From an uncultured Draconibacterium sp. (GTDB taxonomy: Bacteria; Bacteroidota; Bacteroidia; Bacteroidales; Prolixibacteraceae): a DNA stretch of 64,000 nucleotides. The stretch lies in NCBI RefSeq assembly GCF_963675585.1, contig NZ_OY776411.1, positions 191,001 through 255,000 on the forward strand, in the 5' to 3' direction. Position 1 is the stretch's first letter. Every line of letters starts with the position of its first letter. Of this stretch, positions 53,020 to 61,641 are shown piece by piece. The translations under genes and the position numbers were made by a program. The notes beneath the pieces are model-generated. The model ran no database searches and was not told where the DNA came from. It worked only from the letters and a program-made list of their open reading frames with translations.

Positions 53020-54144
53020 ATGAAACTATTCGATGTATATCCATTATTCGACATCACTCCTGTAAAAGCAGAAGGATGTCATGTATGGGATTCTGAAGGA
53101 AAAAAATACCTGGATTTGTACGGTGGCCATGCGGTAATTTCAATTGGTCACAGCCATCCTGCTTATGTAAATAAAATTTCCGACCAGCTATCGCAAATCG
53201 GATTTTACTCCAACTCGGTACAAAATCCGTTACAACACGAATTAGCCGAAAAATTAGGCAAAGTATCGGGCTGCGAAGATTATCAGCTTTTCTTGTGTAA
53301 CTCCGGAGCCGAGGCGAACGAAAATGCGATTAAACTGGCATCGTTTATTACCGGAAAGAAGAAAATAATCTCATATAAAAAAGGATTTCACGGGCGAACT
53401 TCAGCAGCGGTGTCGATTACCGATAATCCAAAAATTATTGCACCGGTAAACGAAACAAGCAACGCCGTAATATTGCCATTTAACGACATTGATGCCACTG
53501 AAGAAGCTTTGAAAAACGGCGATGTTGCAGCAGTAATTGTTGAAGGAATTCAGGGAATTGGAGGAATCCATGTTCCCGACGAAGGTTTTTTAGTGGCATT
53601 GAAGAAGTTATGCGAGAAATATGTTGCGGCACTTATTTTAGACGAAATCCAGTCGGGTTACGGACGCAGCGGAAAGTTTTTTGCCTACCAGTATTCCGAT
53701 GTTAAACCCGACATAATTACCATGGCAAAAGGAATGGGAAACGGATTCCCGATCGGCGGAGTATTAATTCAACCTGAAATTGAGCCCTGGTTTGGTATGT
53801 TAGGAACTACATTCGGAGGAAATCACTTAGCTTGTGCTGCTGCAATTGCAGTGCTCGACGTTATTGAGCAAGAAAAGCTGGTAGAAAATGCACAAAAAGT
53901 TGGTTCTTACCTGATGGAAAAACTGGCAGCAATGAATGGTGATTTCGAAATTCGAGGTAAAGGATTAATGATTGGAATGGAGTTTAAATCTCCGATAAAA
54001 GAAATTCGCCAGAAATTGTTAAACGAATATGGAATTTTTACCGGAGTTTCGGGACTAAATATAATTCGATTATTACCACCACTAAGTTTGAGCATTGAAC
54101 AGGCTGACGAATTTTTGGATGCGTTTGCTGATGTTTTACAGTAG
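53020..54144 (+). CDS. argD: N-acylornithine aminotransferase (ArgD/AstC type)
   Basis: PLP-dependent aminotransferase that forms N-acylornithine from the semialdehyde. The 374-residue product (MKLFDVYPLFDITPVKAEG) shows DLYGGHAVISIGHSHP, the NSGAEANENAIKLA substrate loop, the FHGRTSAAVSIT segment, the LILDEIQSGYGRSGKFFAYQ motif and the PLP lysine in ITMAKGMGNGFPIGGVLI. In Bacteroidota it probably works on N-succinylornithine, as inferred for the carbamoyltransferase below. The 214-bp gap before it contains only palindromes and a CTTC repeat. Confidence 0.93.
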   Translation: MKLFDVYPLFDITPVKAEGCHVWDSEGKKYLDLYGGHAVISIGHSHPAYVNKISDQLSQIGFYSNSVQNPLQHELAEKLGKVSGCEDYQLFLCNSGAEANENAIKLASFITGKKKIISYKKGFHGRTSAAVSITDNPKIIAPVNETSNAVILPFNDIDATEEALKNGDVAAVIVEGIQGIGGIHVPDEGFLVALKKLCEKYVAALILDEIQSGYGRSGKFFAYQYSDVKPDIITMAKGMGNGFPIGGVLIQPEIEPWFGMLGTTFGGNHLACAAAIAVLDVIEQEKLVENAQKVGSYLMEKLAAMNGDFEIRGKGLMIGMEFKSPIKEIRQKLLNEYGIFTGVSGLNIIRLLPPLSLSIEQADEFLDAFADVLQ

Positions 54145-54194
54145 TTGGAAGAAAAATAAAAAATAGTGAATTGTCATTTAATAAATTAGACAAC

Positions 54195-54995
54195 ATGGGA
54201 AATAAAAAAATAGCAATTATTGGAGTTGGAAACATGGGAGGAGCCATCGCTGTTGGACTTATAAAGTCTGGTTCTGTATCTGCTTCTGATATTACAGTTG
54301 CTGACAAAAAAGAATCCACACTCAAAAAAATGAGTGATTTGGGTGTAAACACTTTTCATGATAATTTAGATGCAACCAAAGATGCTGATGTAATTATTGT
54401 TGCAGTAAAACCCTATCACATCGAAGGGGTTATCAACGAAATCAAACCGGTACTTTCTACCGAAAAAATATTAATTTCCATTGTTGCCGGAGTAAGTATC
54501 TCCGTAATTGAGGAAATGGCCGGAATCGACATTCCTATTTTCCGTGTTATGCCCAACACTGCCATTGCTTTACAAGAGTCGTTAACCTGTATTTCGGGAA
54601 GTTCAAAAACCGAAGCACACAACGATTATGTGGTGGAATTGTTTAATAAATTAGGCAAAACCGTTGAAATAGGCGAAGAATTAATGGCTGCAGCAACCGC
54701 ACTTTCATCGTGTGGAATTGCGTATGCACTTCGTTACATCCGCGCTGCGATGCAGGGTGGAATCGAAATTGGTTTTGGAGCTGAAATGGCACAGTTTATT
54801 ACAGCGCAAACGGTAAAAGGTGCCACCGAATTGGTTTTACAATCGGGTAACCATCCCGAACGCGAAATTGATAAGGTAACCACTCCAATGGGAGTAACCA
54901 TTACCGGATTAAACGAAATGGAACACAAAGGATTTAGCTCTTCTCTGATCCAGGGAATATTGGCGTCGTATAACAAGATGGGTAATTTGAAATAA
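54195..54995 (+). CDS. proC: Pyrroline-5-carboxylate reductase ProC
   Basis: ProC makes proline from pyrroline-5-carboxylate with NAD(P)H. From the ATG at 54195 (MGNKKIAIIGVGNMGGAIAV) the product is 266 residues, the usual size; an in-frame TTG at 54171 adds eight unrelated residues. The Rossmann GVGNMGGAIA motif and the C-terminal signature LALQ-type helix (GGIEIGFGAEMAQFITAQTV, VTTPMGVTITGLNEMEHKGF) are clear. It precedes proB by 3 bases and so joins the arg and pro parts of the operon. Confidence 0.95.
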   Translation: MGNKKIAIIGVGNMGGAIAVGLIKSGSVSASDITVADKKESTLKKMSDLGVNTFHDNLDATKDADVIIVAVKPYHIEGVINEIKPVLSTEKILISIVAGVSISVIEEMAGIDIPIFRVMPNTAIALQESLTCISGSSKTEAHNDYVVELFNKLGKTVEIGEELMAAATALSSCGIAYALRYIRAAMQGGIEIGFGAEMAQFITAQTVKGATELVLQSGNHPEREIDKVTTPMGVTITGLNEMEHKGFSSSLIQGILASYNKMGNLK

Positions 54996-54998
54996 ATT

Positions 54999-56105
54999 GT
55001 GCAAACACAATACAAAAAAATAACGATAAAAATTGGTAGCAATGTGCTGGCAAAAGCTGACGGAACATTAAATGTTTCGCGAATAGCACACCTTGTCGAT
55101 CAAATTGCTTTTCTTCATAAAAATGGAGTTGAAGTGGTTTTGGTGTCTTCGGGAGCGGTTGCTGCAGGACGTGCAGTTTTACAACCCGGAAAAAAAACCG
55201 ATGCTGTGTCGCAACGCCAGCTTTGGGCAGCCCTGGGACAGGTAAAGCTTATTTCGCGTTACTCCGATTTTTTCCACGAAGATGGTTTGGTTTGTGCACA
55301 GGTTCTTACAACAAAAGAAAATTTCTCGAGCCGCGCCCACTACCTGAACATGAAAAACTGCATTACCACACTACTCGAAAATAAGGTTATTCCAATTGTA
55401 AACGAAAACGACACCATATCGGTAACCGAGTTAATGTTTACCGACAACGACGAACTTTCGGGTCTGATCGCATCGATGGTTGATTCTGAAGCACTAATTA
55501 TTTTAAGTAATGTTGATGGTGTTTTTAGTGCCCATCCCGACAGTGCCGATGCAAAACTGATTGAGCGCATCGAGATTTTGGAAAAAGAACCTGAAAACGC
55601 CATTTCGTCAGAACAATCGAATTTTGGACGTGGAGGAATGCTAACCAAATTCAGAATTGCCAAAAAAGTTGCCGGCGATGGTATTGGTGTTCATGTGGCA
55701 AACGGCACCCGCGAGAATGTGCTCATCGATTTAATGGATGTTCAGAAAGAATTAAAACACACCTACTTTGTTCCAAACGAAAAATCATCAAGCGGAGTAA
55801 AAAAATGGATTGGTTATTCCGATGGATTTGCAAAAGGGCAGGTAATTGTAAACCAAGGCGCAATAAATGCGTTAAACTCTGAAAAAGCAGTAAGTCTGCT
55901 TCCTGTGGGAATTATTTCCATCGAAAGCGAATTCAAAAAAGGCGATCTGATAAAGATTTTAGATGAATCGGGCGATTTTGTTGGAATTGGTAAAGCAAGT
56001 TACAGTTCGGATAAAGTAGAAAATGAAAAAAAATCGGAGAAACAAAAACCGGTTATTCATTATGATTACTTGTATCTGGAAAATAAATTAAACGGAAGTT
56101 CTTAG
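54999..56105 (+). CDS. proB: Glutamate 5-kinase ProB
   Basis: ProB phosphorylates glutamate in the first step of proline synthesis and is usually feedback-inhibited by proline. The 368-residue product has the amino-acid-kinase domain (ITIKIGSNVLAKADGTLN, VLVSSGAVAAGRAVL, VNENDTISVTELMFTDNDEL, FGRGGMLTKFRIAKKVAGDG) and a C-terminal PUA domain (from about residue 270). The start is GTG at 54999, 3 bases after the proC stop; no ATG gives the full N-terminal strand. Confidence 0.95.
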   Translation: MQTQYKKITIKIGSNVLAKADGTLNVSRIAHLVDQIAFLHKNGVEVVLVSSGAVAAGRAVLQPGKKTDAVSQRQLWAALGQVKLISRYSDFFHEDGLVCAQVLTTKENFSSRAHYLNMKNCITTLLENKVIPIVNENDTISVTELMFTDNDELSGLIASMVDSEALIILSNVDGVFSAHPDSADAKLIERIEILEKEPENAISSEQSNFGRGGMLTKFRIAKKVAGDGIGVHVANGTRENVLIDLMDVQKELKHTYFVPNEKSSSGVKKWIGYSDGFAKGQVIVNQGAINALNSEKAVSLLPVGIISIESEFKKGDLIKILDESGDFVGIGKASYSSDKVENEKKSEKQKPVIHYDYLYLENKLNGSS

Positions 56106-56150
56106 AGCTAACAAAAGTTATCTCTTACAAAATATTGAAAATAAAAAAAA

Positions 56151-56260
56151 GCTCAGGGTATCCTAGCGTAGCTGCTATACTTCGGCAGCTATACTCACTC
56201 CCTTTTTTATGCCTTAATTTGAACTTATTCTGAGCTCCCTCTCCCTCCCCTGGGAGAGGG
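56151..56260. repeat. Multi-hairpin intergenic repeat between proB and proA
   Basis: Contains nested inverted repeats: GCTCAG (56151-56156) with CTGAGC (56230-56235); GTAGCTGC (56168-56175) with GCAGCTAT (56185-56192); and CCCTCTCCC (56237-56245) with GGGAGAGGG (56252-56260). It looks like a cluster of REP-like elements. It contains no sensible reading frame, and the 278-bp gap holds nothing else except the repeat at 56284. Confidence 0.6.
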
Positions 56261-56283
56261 TTTTAAATTTTAAAAAACAATAA

Positions 56284-56358
56284 CCAATATTGAAGACTCA
56301 ATATTCAATTTCAGAAATTGGAAATTTTACATTGAGCATTAATTTTTGGAAATTTTAT
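56284..56358. repeat. Dispersed AT-rich intergenic repeat, copy 2
   Basis: Begins CCAATATTGAA and shows the same succession of blocks (TCAATT, AAATTG, ACATTGA, TTGGA-ATTTT) as 10876-10957, with many substitutions and small gaps. Confidence 0.5.
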
Positions 56359-56383
56359 TCGTACAGACAGAAATAAAAATAGG

Positions 56384-57634
56384 ATGAAAATTGAACAACA
56401 ACTACAAAAAGTACTGGCTGCCTCACGTAAACTAAACATGGTGCAAGACAGTAAAATTGTGGCTGTTTTGCAGGAATTGGCAAATCAGGCTAGAGCAAAT
56501 TCAGAATTTATTTTAACTGAAAATAAAAAAGACCTGGACCGAATGGATGTAAACGATCCGAAATTCGACCGCTTAAAACTTACAGCCGATCGGATTGAAG
56601 GAATTGCCTCCGACATTGAAAATGTTGCCGGATTGCCAAGTCCGGTTGGAACTGTTCTTAAAGAAACAGAACGTCCGAATGGTTTAAAAATTAGCAAAAT
56701 AACGGTACCTTTTGGGGTAATCGGGATTATTTACGAAGCCCGTCCGAATGTTACTTTCGATGTTTTTGCACTTTGTTTGAAATCGGGGAATGCCTGTGTT
56801 TTAAAAGGTGGCAGCGATGCCATTTATTCCAACCAGGCCATTGTTTCTATCATTCAGGATGTGCTGAAAAAATTTGATCTGGACGAAAACACGGTGAGTT
56901 TATTACCTGCCGGGCGCGAAGAAACAAACGAAATGCTTCGTGCACATGGATACATCGATTTAATTATTCCACGTGGAAGCCAGGGACTTATCAATTTTGT
57001 TCGCGAAAATGCAACCATCCCGGTGATTGAAACAGGCGCAGGAATTTGTCACACCTATTTCGACAAATTTGGCGACGCCGAAAAAGGACGCGAAATTGTA
57101 TTTAATGCAAAAACACGACGCGTATCGGTTTGTAATGCGCTCGACTGCCTGATAATTCACGAAAGTCGTTTAAATGAACTTCCTGCTTTTGCTCAAAAAC
57201 TTGCTGAAGAAAAAGTGGTGATTTATGCCGACGATGCTTCATTTGAAAAAATAAAAGACATCTATCCTTCCGAAATTCTTTTCCCTGCTACTGAAGAATC
57301 TTTCGGAACTGAATTTCTTTCGATGAAAATGTCGATAAAAACGGTGGACTGCATTAACGATGCAATTGAGCACATTAATAAACACAGTTCGAAACACAGC
57401 GAGGCGATTATTTCTGAAGACAAAGACCGCATTCAGCTCTTCCAAAAAATGGTGGATGCTTCATCGGTTTATTCAAATACATCAACGGCTTATACCGATG
57501 GTGCTCAATTTGGACTGGGAGCAGAAATTGGGATAAGCACCCAAAAATTACACGCTCGAGGCCCAATGGCTCTGGAAGAATTGTGCAGCTACAAATGGAT
57601 TATTGAAGGAAACGGACAAGTACGTCCGAAATAG
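56384..57634 (+). CDS. proA: Gamma-glutamyl phosphate reductase ProA
   Basis: ProA reduces glutamyl phosphate with NADPH in proline synthesis. The 416-residue product has the aldehyde-dehydrogenase-type fold with [39 protein letters not shown], the [20 protein letters not shown] region, the active-site Cys in [17 protein letters not shown] and [20 protein letters not shown] near the end. It is separated from proB by repeat-filled DNA but keeps the same direction. Confidence 0.96.
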   Translation: MKIEQQLQKVLAASRKLNMVQDSKIVAVLQELANQARANSEFILTENKKDLDRMDVNDPKFDRLKLTADRIEGIASDIENVAGLPSPVGTVLKETERPNGLKISKITVPFGVIGIIYEARPNVTFDVFALCLKSGNACVLKGGSDAIYSNQAIVSIIQDVLKKFDLDENTVSLLPAGREETNEMLRAHGYIDLIIPRGSQGLINFVRENATIPVIETGAGICHTYFDKFGDAEKGREIVFNAKTRRVSVCNALDCLIIHESRLNELPAFAQKLAEEKVVIYADDASFEKIKDIYPSEILFPATEESFGTEFLSMKMSIKTVDCINDAIEHINKHSSKHSEAIISEDKDRIQLFQKMVDASSVYSNTSTAYTDGAQFGLGAEIGISTQKLHARGPMALEELCSYKWIIEGNGQVRPK

Positions 57635-57678
57635 AAGGAATAAGGCAAATACAAGAATATAAATTACGGATGTTAAAG

Positions 57679-57709
57679 CTTCGTGCTTCCAGCTTCCGAC
57701 TTCTAACTT
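57679..57709. repeat. CTTC-rich repeat, copy 2, ahead of carbamoyltransferase gene
   Basis: Matches 52983-53013 at 28 of 31 positions and, like that copy, ends six bases before a start codon (57716). Confidence 0.75.
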
Positions 57710-57715
57710 TTTATT

Positions 57716-58663
57716 ATGAAAAAATTCACATCAGTAAAAGATATTCCAAGCATTAAACAAGCCTTGGAAACCGCATTCGAAGTAAAAAATAATCCGTTTG
57801 GATTTCAGCACCTGGGAAAAAACAAAACCATGGTTTTGGTCTTTTTCAACTCCAGTTTGCGTACTCGCCTGAGCACTCAAAAAGCAGCCATGAATTTAGG
57901 AATGAATACAATGGTGATGAATGTAAACGAAGACAGCTGGCAGTTGGAATCGGAAATGGGTGTAGTAATGGATGGCAACAATGCAGAACATTTACGCGAA
58001 GCCATTCCGGTAATCGGAAAATATTGTGATGTGATTGGAGTACGTGCTTTTGCTAAGTTTGAAAGCCGTGAAGCCGACTACTCGGAGAAAATATTGAGTC
58101 AGTTTGTTGAATACGCCGGCGTTCCTGTTGTTAGCATGGAAGCAGCAACTCGTCACCCTTTGCAAAGTTTTGCCGATTTGGTAACCATTGAAGAGCACAA
58201 AACCGTTGAACGCCCCAAAGTGGTTTTAACCTGGGCTCCTCATCCGCGTGCTTTGCCTCAGGCAGTTGCCAATTCGTTTGTTGAATGGATGAAGGAAACG
58301 GACTATGATTTAGTGGTTACTCACCCTGAAGGTTATGAGCTGGCTCCCGAATTTATGGGCGATGTGAAAGTGGAATACGATCAGAAAAAAGCATTTGAAG
58401 GTGCCGATTTTATTTATGCAAAAAACTGGGCTTCGTACACCGATTACGGAAAGATTCTTTCGAAAGATATGAGCTGGACCGTAAACGAAGAAAAAATGGC
58501 CCTTACCAACAATGCCAAATTTATGCACTGTTTGCCGGTTCGACGCAACGTTGTAGTTACCGATGGGGTTATCGATAGCCCTAACTCAATTGTGGTTGAA
58601 CAAGCCAAAAACCGTGAAGTAACTGCACAGGCAGTTTTAAAAATGATTTTGGAAGATAAATAG
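57716..58663 (+). CDS. argF': N-acylornithine (probably N-succinylornithine) carbamoyltransferase
   Basis: Transfers the carbamoyl group from carbamoyl phosphate to an N-acylated ornithine. The 315-residue product resembles B. fragilis ArgF' from end to end: FFNSSLRTRLSTQKAAMNLG (carbamoyl-phosphate site), SMEAATRHPLQSFADL, TWAPHPRALPQAVANSF and FMHCLPVRRNVVVTDGVI. The specificity position, Glu in acetyl-type enzymes and Pro90 in the Bacteroides succinyl-type enzyme, is Ala here (GNNAEHLREAIP). A small, uncharged residue fits succinylornithine. Carbamoyl phosphate comes from CarAB encoded in the same region. Confidence 0.92.
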   Translation: MKKFTSVKDIPSIKQALETAFEVKNNPFGFQHLGKNKTMVLVFFNSSLRTRLSTQKAAMNLGMNTMVMNVNEDSWQLESEMGVVMDGNNAEHLREAIPVIGKYCDVIGVRAFAKFESREADYSEKILSQFVEYAGVPVVSMEAATRHPLQSFADLVTIEEHKTVERPKVVLTWAPHPRALPQAVANSFVEWMKETDYDLVVTHPEGYELAPEFMGDVKVEYDQKKAFEGADFIYAKNWASYTDYGKILSKDMSWTVNEEKMALTNNAKFMHCLPVRRNVVVTDGVIDSPNSIVVEQAKNREVTAQAVLKMILEDK

Positions 58664-58668
58664 TTCTT

Positions 58669-58739
58669 CGTCATTCCGAACTTGATTCGGAATCTAAAAC
58701 ACCGGATGCTGAATCCGTCAGCTGACGGACAGCATGACG
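58669..58739. repeat. Large dispersed palindromic repeat between argF' and hisA
   Basis: Starts CGTCATTCCGAA and ends CAGCATGACG, so the ends CGTCAT and ATGACG pair; inside are further inverted repeats, CCGAA/TTCGG and CCGTCAGCTGACGG. This CGTCATTCCGAA... type is a familiar palindromic repeat in many bacterial genomes. No coding capacity. Confidence 0.75.
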
Positions 58740-58799
58740 TACTAATATTTACAATTCTCTAAAATTTGTTTCTTTGCGAATCAGACAGAAAAAGAAAAA

Positions 58800-59531
58800 A
58801 TGACAAACAAAATAGAAATTATTCCCGCGATTGATTTGATCGACGCCAAATGCGTGCGTCTTTCGCAGGGCGACTACAACCAAAAAACGGTGTACAACGA
58901 AAATCCGCTCGAAGTTGCAAAAATGTTCGAAGCAGCCGGAATTAAACGTCTGCATTTGGTTGATTTGGATGGCGCCAAAGCCAAACATATTGTAAACCAT
59001 AAAGTTTTGGAAACCATTGCCACAAAAACCAGTTTAGTAATTGACTTCGGCGGCGGATTAAAATCGGATAAAGACCTGGAAATTGCGTTCAACTCAGGTG
59101 CACAAATGATAACCGGCGGTAGTATTGCCGTAAAAGAAAAAGAAACCTTTTTAAGCTGGCTGGAAAAATTTGGAAGCGAAAAAATAATTCTGGGAGCCGA
59201 TGCAAAAGATGGCAATATTGCTGTTGGTGGATGGTTGGAAACCACTTCTCTTCCGGTTATTGAATTTATCGAAGAATTTTACAAAAAGGGAATAACAAAA
59301 GTAATTTCCACGGATATTAGCCGCGACGGAATGCTAAGCGGCCCTTCATTTGAGCTTTATGCTGAAATTATGAAAACACTTCCTGAAGTGGAAATTATTG
59401 CCAGCGGTGGAATTGCAACAATGGATGAGATATTAAAATTAGATGAAATGGGAGTGCCGGGTGTAATTACAGGCAAAGCCATCTACGAGAATCGAATATC
59501 TTTGAAGGAAATAGAAAAGTTTTTAAGATAG
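58800..59531 (+). CDS. hisA: ProFAR isomerase HisA
   Basis: HisA is the isomerase of the fourth histidine step, acting on ProFAR. The 243-residue (beta/alpha)8 barrel begins [20 protein letters not shown] with the catalytic Asp (AIDL), has HLVDLDGAK and the phosphate loops [16 protein letters not shown] and [19 protein letters not shown]; the second catalytic Asp is in [16 protein letters not shown]. It is transcribed with hisF and hisIE, but hisH, whose product feeds HisF, is not beside it. Confidence 0.95.
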   Translation: MTNKIEIIPAIDLIDAKCVRLSQGDYNQKTVYNENPLEVAKMFEAAGIKRLHLVDLDGAKAKHIVNHKVLETIATKTSLVIDFGGGLKSDKDLEIAFNSGAQMITGGSIAVKEKETFLSWLEKFGSEKIILGADAKDGNIAVGGWLETTSLPVIEFIEEFYKKGITKVISTDISRDGMLSGPSFELYAEIMKTLPEVEIIASGGIATMDEILKLDEMGVPGVITGKAIYENRISLKEIEKFLR

Positions 59532-59555
59532 GCAGAAGTTTCACAGGCAGAAGTT
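59530..59555. repeat. Left inverted-repeat flank of the four-helix-bundle gene
   Basis: Two direct copies of AGGCAGAAGTT (59530-59540 and 59545-59555). The complement, AACTTCTGCCT, occurs at 59943-59953 beyond the gene, so the gene is bracketed by inverted repeats. Confidence 0.65.
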
Positions 59556-59575
59556 AAAAGTAAAATCAAATTCGA

Positions 59576-59938
59576 ATGAAAACATACAGAGATTTATTTG
59601 TTTGGCAGAAATCAATGGATTTGGTAATACTGGTTTACGAAAAAACGAAGCAGTTCCCTAAAGAAGAAATTTACAACCTTACATCACAAATAAAAAGGAG
59701 TGCTGTATCGGTACCAAGCAACATTGCTGAAGGTTACGGAAGGAATAGCACCGGAGACTATATTCGCTTTCTTCAAATTGCCTGTGGTTCATTGTACGAA
59801 TTACAAACGCAACTTGAAATTAGTTTGCGCTTAGAATATTTGAGTGCTTAAAATTACGACAAACTAACTTCTATTAGTATAGAAATTGAAAAGATGACTT
59901 CAAATTTAATTTCCAAGGTAAAAAGCAGTCAAAAGTAA
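59576..59938 (+). pseudogene. Four-helix-bundle (S23/IVP) protein, interrupted by a stop codon
   Basis: Belongs to the four-helix-bundle family first found in 23S rRNA intervening sequences; typical proteins have about 120 residues. The frame begins MKTYRDLFVWQKSMDLVILV and has the hallmark SAVSVPSNIAEGYGRNSTGDY. TAA at 59849-59851 stops it after 91 residues, but the same frame continues for 28 more codons (NYDKLTSISIEIEKMTS...) to the next TAA at 59936-59938, and the total of 120 codons is the normal length. GAA to TAA is the simplest change. It is inserted between hisA and hisF. A 91-residue product might still be made. Confidence 0.8.
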
Positions 59939-59942
59939 TTTC

Positions 59943-59960
59943 AACTTCTGCCTTCTGCCT
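59943..59960. repeat. Right inverted-repeat flank of the four-helix-bundle gene
   Basis: AACTTCTGCCT (59943-59953), followed by TTCTGCCT, is the exact complement of the AGGCAGAAGTT copies left of the gene. Confidence 0.65.
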
Positions 59961-59986
59961 GGTTTACTTGATTAACTTAAAAGAAA

Positions 59987-60742
59987 ATGCTAGCAAAACG
60001 AATTATACCATGCCTTGATATCCGCAACGGACAAACCGTAAAAGGAATCAACTTTGTAAATATCCAGGAGGTGGGCGACCCTGTGGAACTGGGCGCAAAA
60101 TACGCATCCGAAGGTGCCGATGAATTGTGTTTTTTGGATATTACAGCCACACATGAAGGCCGTAAAACCTTTGTTGAACTGGTAAAACGAATTGCAGCTC
60201 ATATAAATATTCCGTTCACGGTTGGAGGAGGAATTAGTGAACTAGGCGATGCTGAGAAACTTTTGGCAGCCGGTGCCGACAAAATTTCCATAAATTCATC
60301 AGCAGTGCGAAATCCAAAACTGATCGACGATTTGGCACTGAACTTTGGAATTCAGTTTGTTGTGGTGGCCATTGATGCCCGTGGCGATGAAAACAACCAC
60401 TGGACAGTTACAGTAAATGGCGGACGTATCCCTACCGACAAAGAACTTTTTTCGTGGTCGAAAGAAGCAGAAAACCGGGGAGCCGGCGAAATTCTTTTTA
60501 CCTCGATGAACCACGATGGAACCAAAAATGGTTTTGCCAACGAACAGCTGGCGCAAATGGCCGATTCGCTTAAAATACCAATTATCGCATCGGGAGGCGC
60601 CGGTGCATCAGAGCACTTTGTTGATGTATTTACAAAAGGGAAAGCCGATGCTGGATTGGCAGCCAGCATCTTCCATTACAACGAAATTCCTATTCCTGTT
60701 CTTAAGAAATACTTAAAAGATAAAGGAATTGTGGTTCGATAG
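59987..60742 (+). CDS. hisF: Imidazole glycerol phosphate synthase cyclase subunit HisF
   Basis: HisF closes the imidazole ring, using ammonia from HisH. The 251-residue barrel begins [20 protein letters not shown] with the catalytic Asp, and has [55 protein letters not shown], and the second catalytic Asp in [17 protein letters not shown]. It lies 49 bases after the broken four-helix-bundle gene and 39 before hisIE. Confidence 0.96.
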   Translation: MLAKRIIPCLDIRNGQTVKGINFVNIQEVGDPVELGAKYASEGADELCFLDITATHEGRKTFVELVKRIAAHINIPFTVGGGISELGDAEKLLAAGADKISINSSAVRNPKLIDDLALNFGIQFVVVAIDARGDENNHWTVTVNGGRIPTDKELFSWSKEAENRGAGEILFTSMNHDGTKNGFANEQLAQMADSLKIPIIASGGAGASEHFVDVFTKGKADAGLAASIFHYNEIPIPVLKKYLKDKGIVVR

Positions 60743-60781
60743 CCAATCAATTTTTAACTTCGCAGCAAATTACTACAGATA

Positions 60782-61399
60782 ATGAAAACGTTAAAAGATA
60801 TTTCCCAGGTAGACTTCAATAAAATGGACGGACTTGTTCCGGCAATTATTCAGGATGCAGAAACGCAAAATGTATTGATGTTAGGTTTTATGAATGAAGA
60901 GGCACTTGCCAAAACTCAGAAAATTGGTAAAGTAACTTTTTATAGCCGCACTAAAAACCGCTTGTGGACAAAAGGTGAAGAATCGGGAAATTTTCTGAAT
61001 GTGGTTTCACTGGCTGTTGATTGCGACGATGACACTCTGCTCATTAAAGTAAATCCGGTAGGACCGGTTTGCCACAAAGGCACCGACACCTGTTTCGATG
61101 AAACAAATTCAGGATCTGAAATCCAATTCCTAAGCTACCTTCAGGATTTTATTGATAAACGTAAAGCAGAAATGCCAAAAGGTTCGTACACCACTTCGTT
61201 ATTCGAAAGAGGAACACGTACAATTACACAGAAAGTTGGAGAAGAAGCCGTTGAAACCATTATTGGTGCCATGGCCAACGACGATGAAAACTTTATTTAC
61301 GAGGCTGGAGATTTGCTCTATCACCTTATTGTTTTGCTTGCCCACAAAGGATACCGAATTGAGGATATTGTGCGGGAATTAAAGAAACGACACAAATAA
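60782..61399 (+). CDS. hisIE: Bifunctional phosphoribosyl-AMP cyclohydrolase / phosphoribosyl-ATP pyrophosphohydrolase HisIE
   Basis: Catalyses histidine steps 2 and 3 in one protein of 205 residues. The N-terminal HisI domain (to about 110) has LMLGFMNEEALAKTQ, TFYSRTKNRLWTKGEESGNF and the metal-binding DCDDDTLLIKV with GPVCHKGTDTCF. The C-terminal HisE domain has TRTITQKVGEEAVETIIGAM and EAGDLLYHLIVLLAHKG. The fusion is common. It ends the his gene group; no terminator was found in the following 200 bases. Confidence 0.96.
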   Translation: MKTLKDISQVDFNKMDGLVPAIIQDAETQNVLMLGFMNEEALAKTQKIGKVTFYSRTKNRLWTKGEESGNFLNVVSLAVDCDDDTLLIKVNPVGPVCHKGTDTCFDETNSGSEIQFLSYLQDFIDKRKAEMPKGSYTTSLFERGTRTITQKVGEEAVETIIGAMANDDENFIYEAGDLLYHLIVLLAHKGYRIEDIVRELKKRHK

Positions 61400-61641
61400 A
61401 TCCAACAGTCATTACATAAAATTTTGGGTATAATTTATTTCCCAATCAGTTCAGTCCATTTAAGTTTTGAACATTCGTAAAAGAACCTCTTCGAATATGT
61501 GAATCATATTCTATAACATGCTTGTGTAACATAGTTCCATAACATAACTGTAAAACATTGTAGATTACGCTCTTATAATTAGGTTTTATTGATTGGGAGT
61601 CCTTAGCTTTGTACCATCTTCTAACTTCAAAAAACCATTTT

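Noticed and set aside
61480-61580. Repeated taACAT words ahead of the hypothetical gene at 61642 as an operator array
   Set aside because: Spacing is irregular and the words are short in AT-rich DNA; no palindrome or consistent period could be shown.
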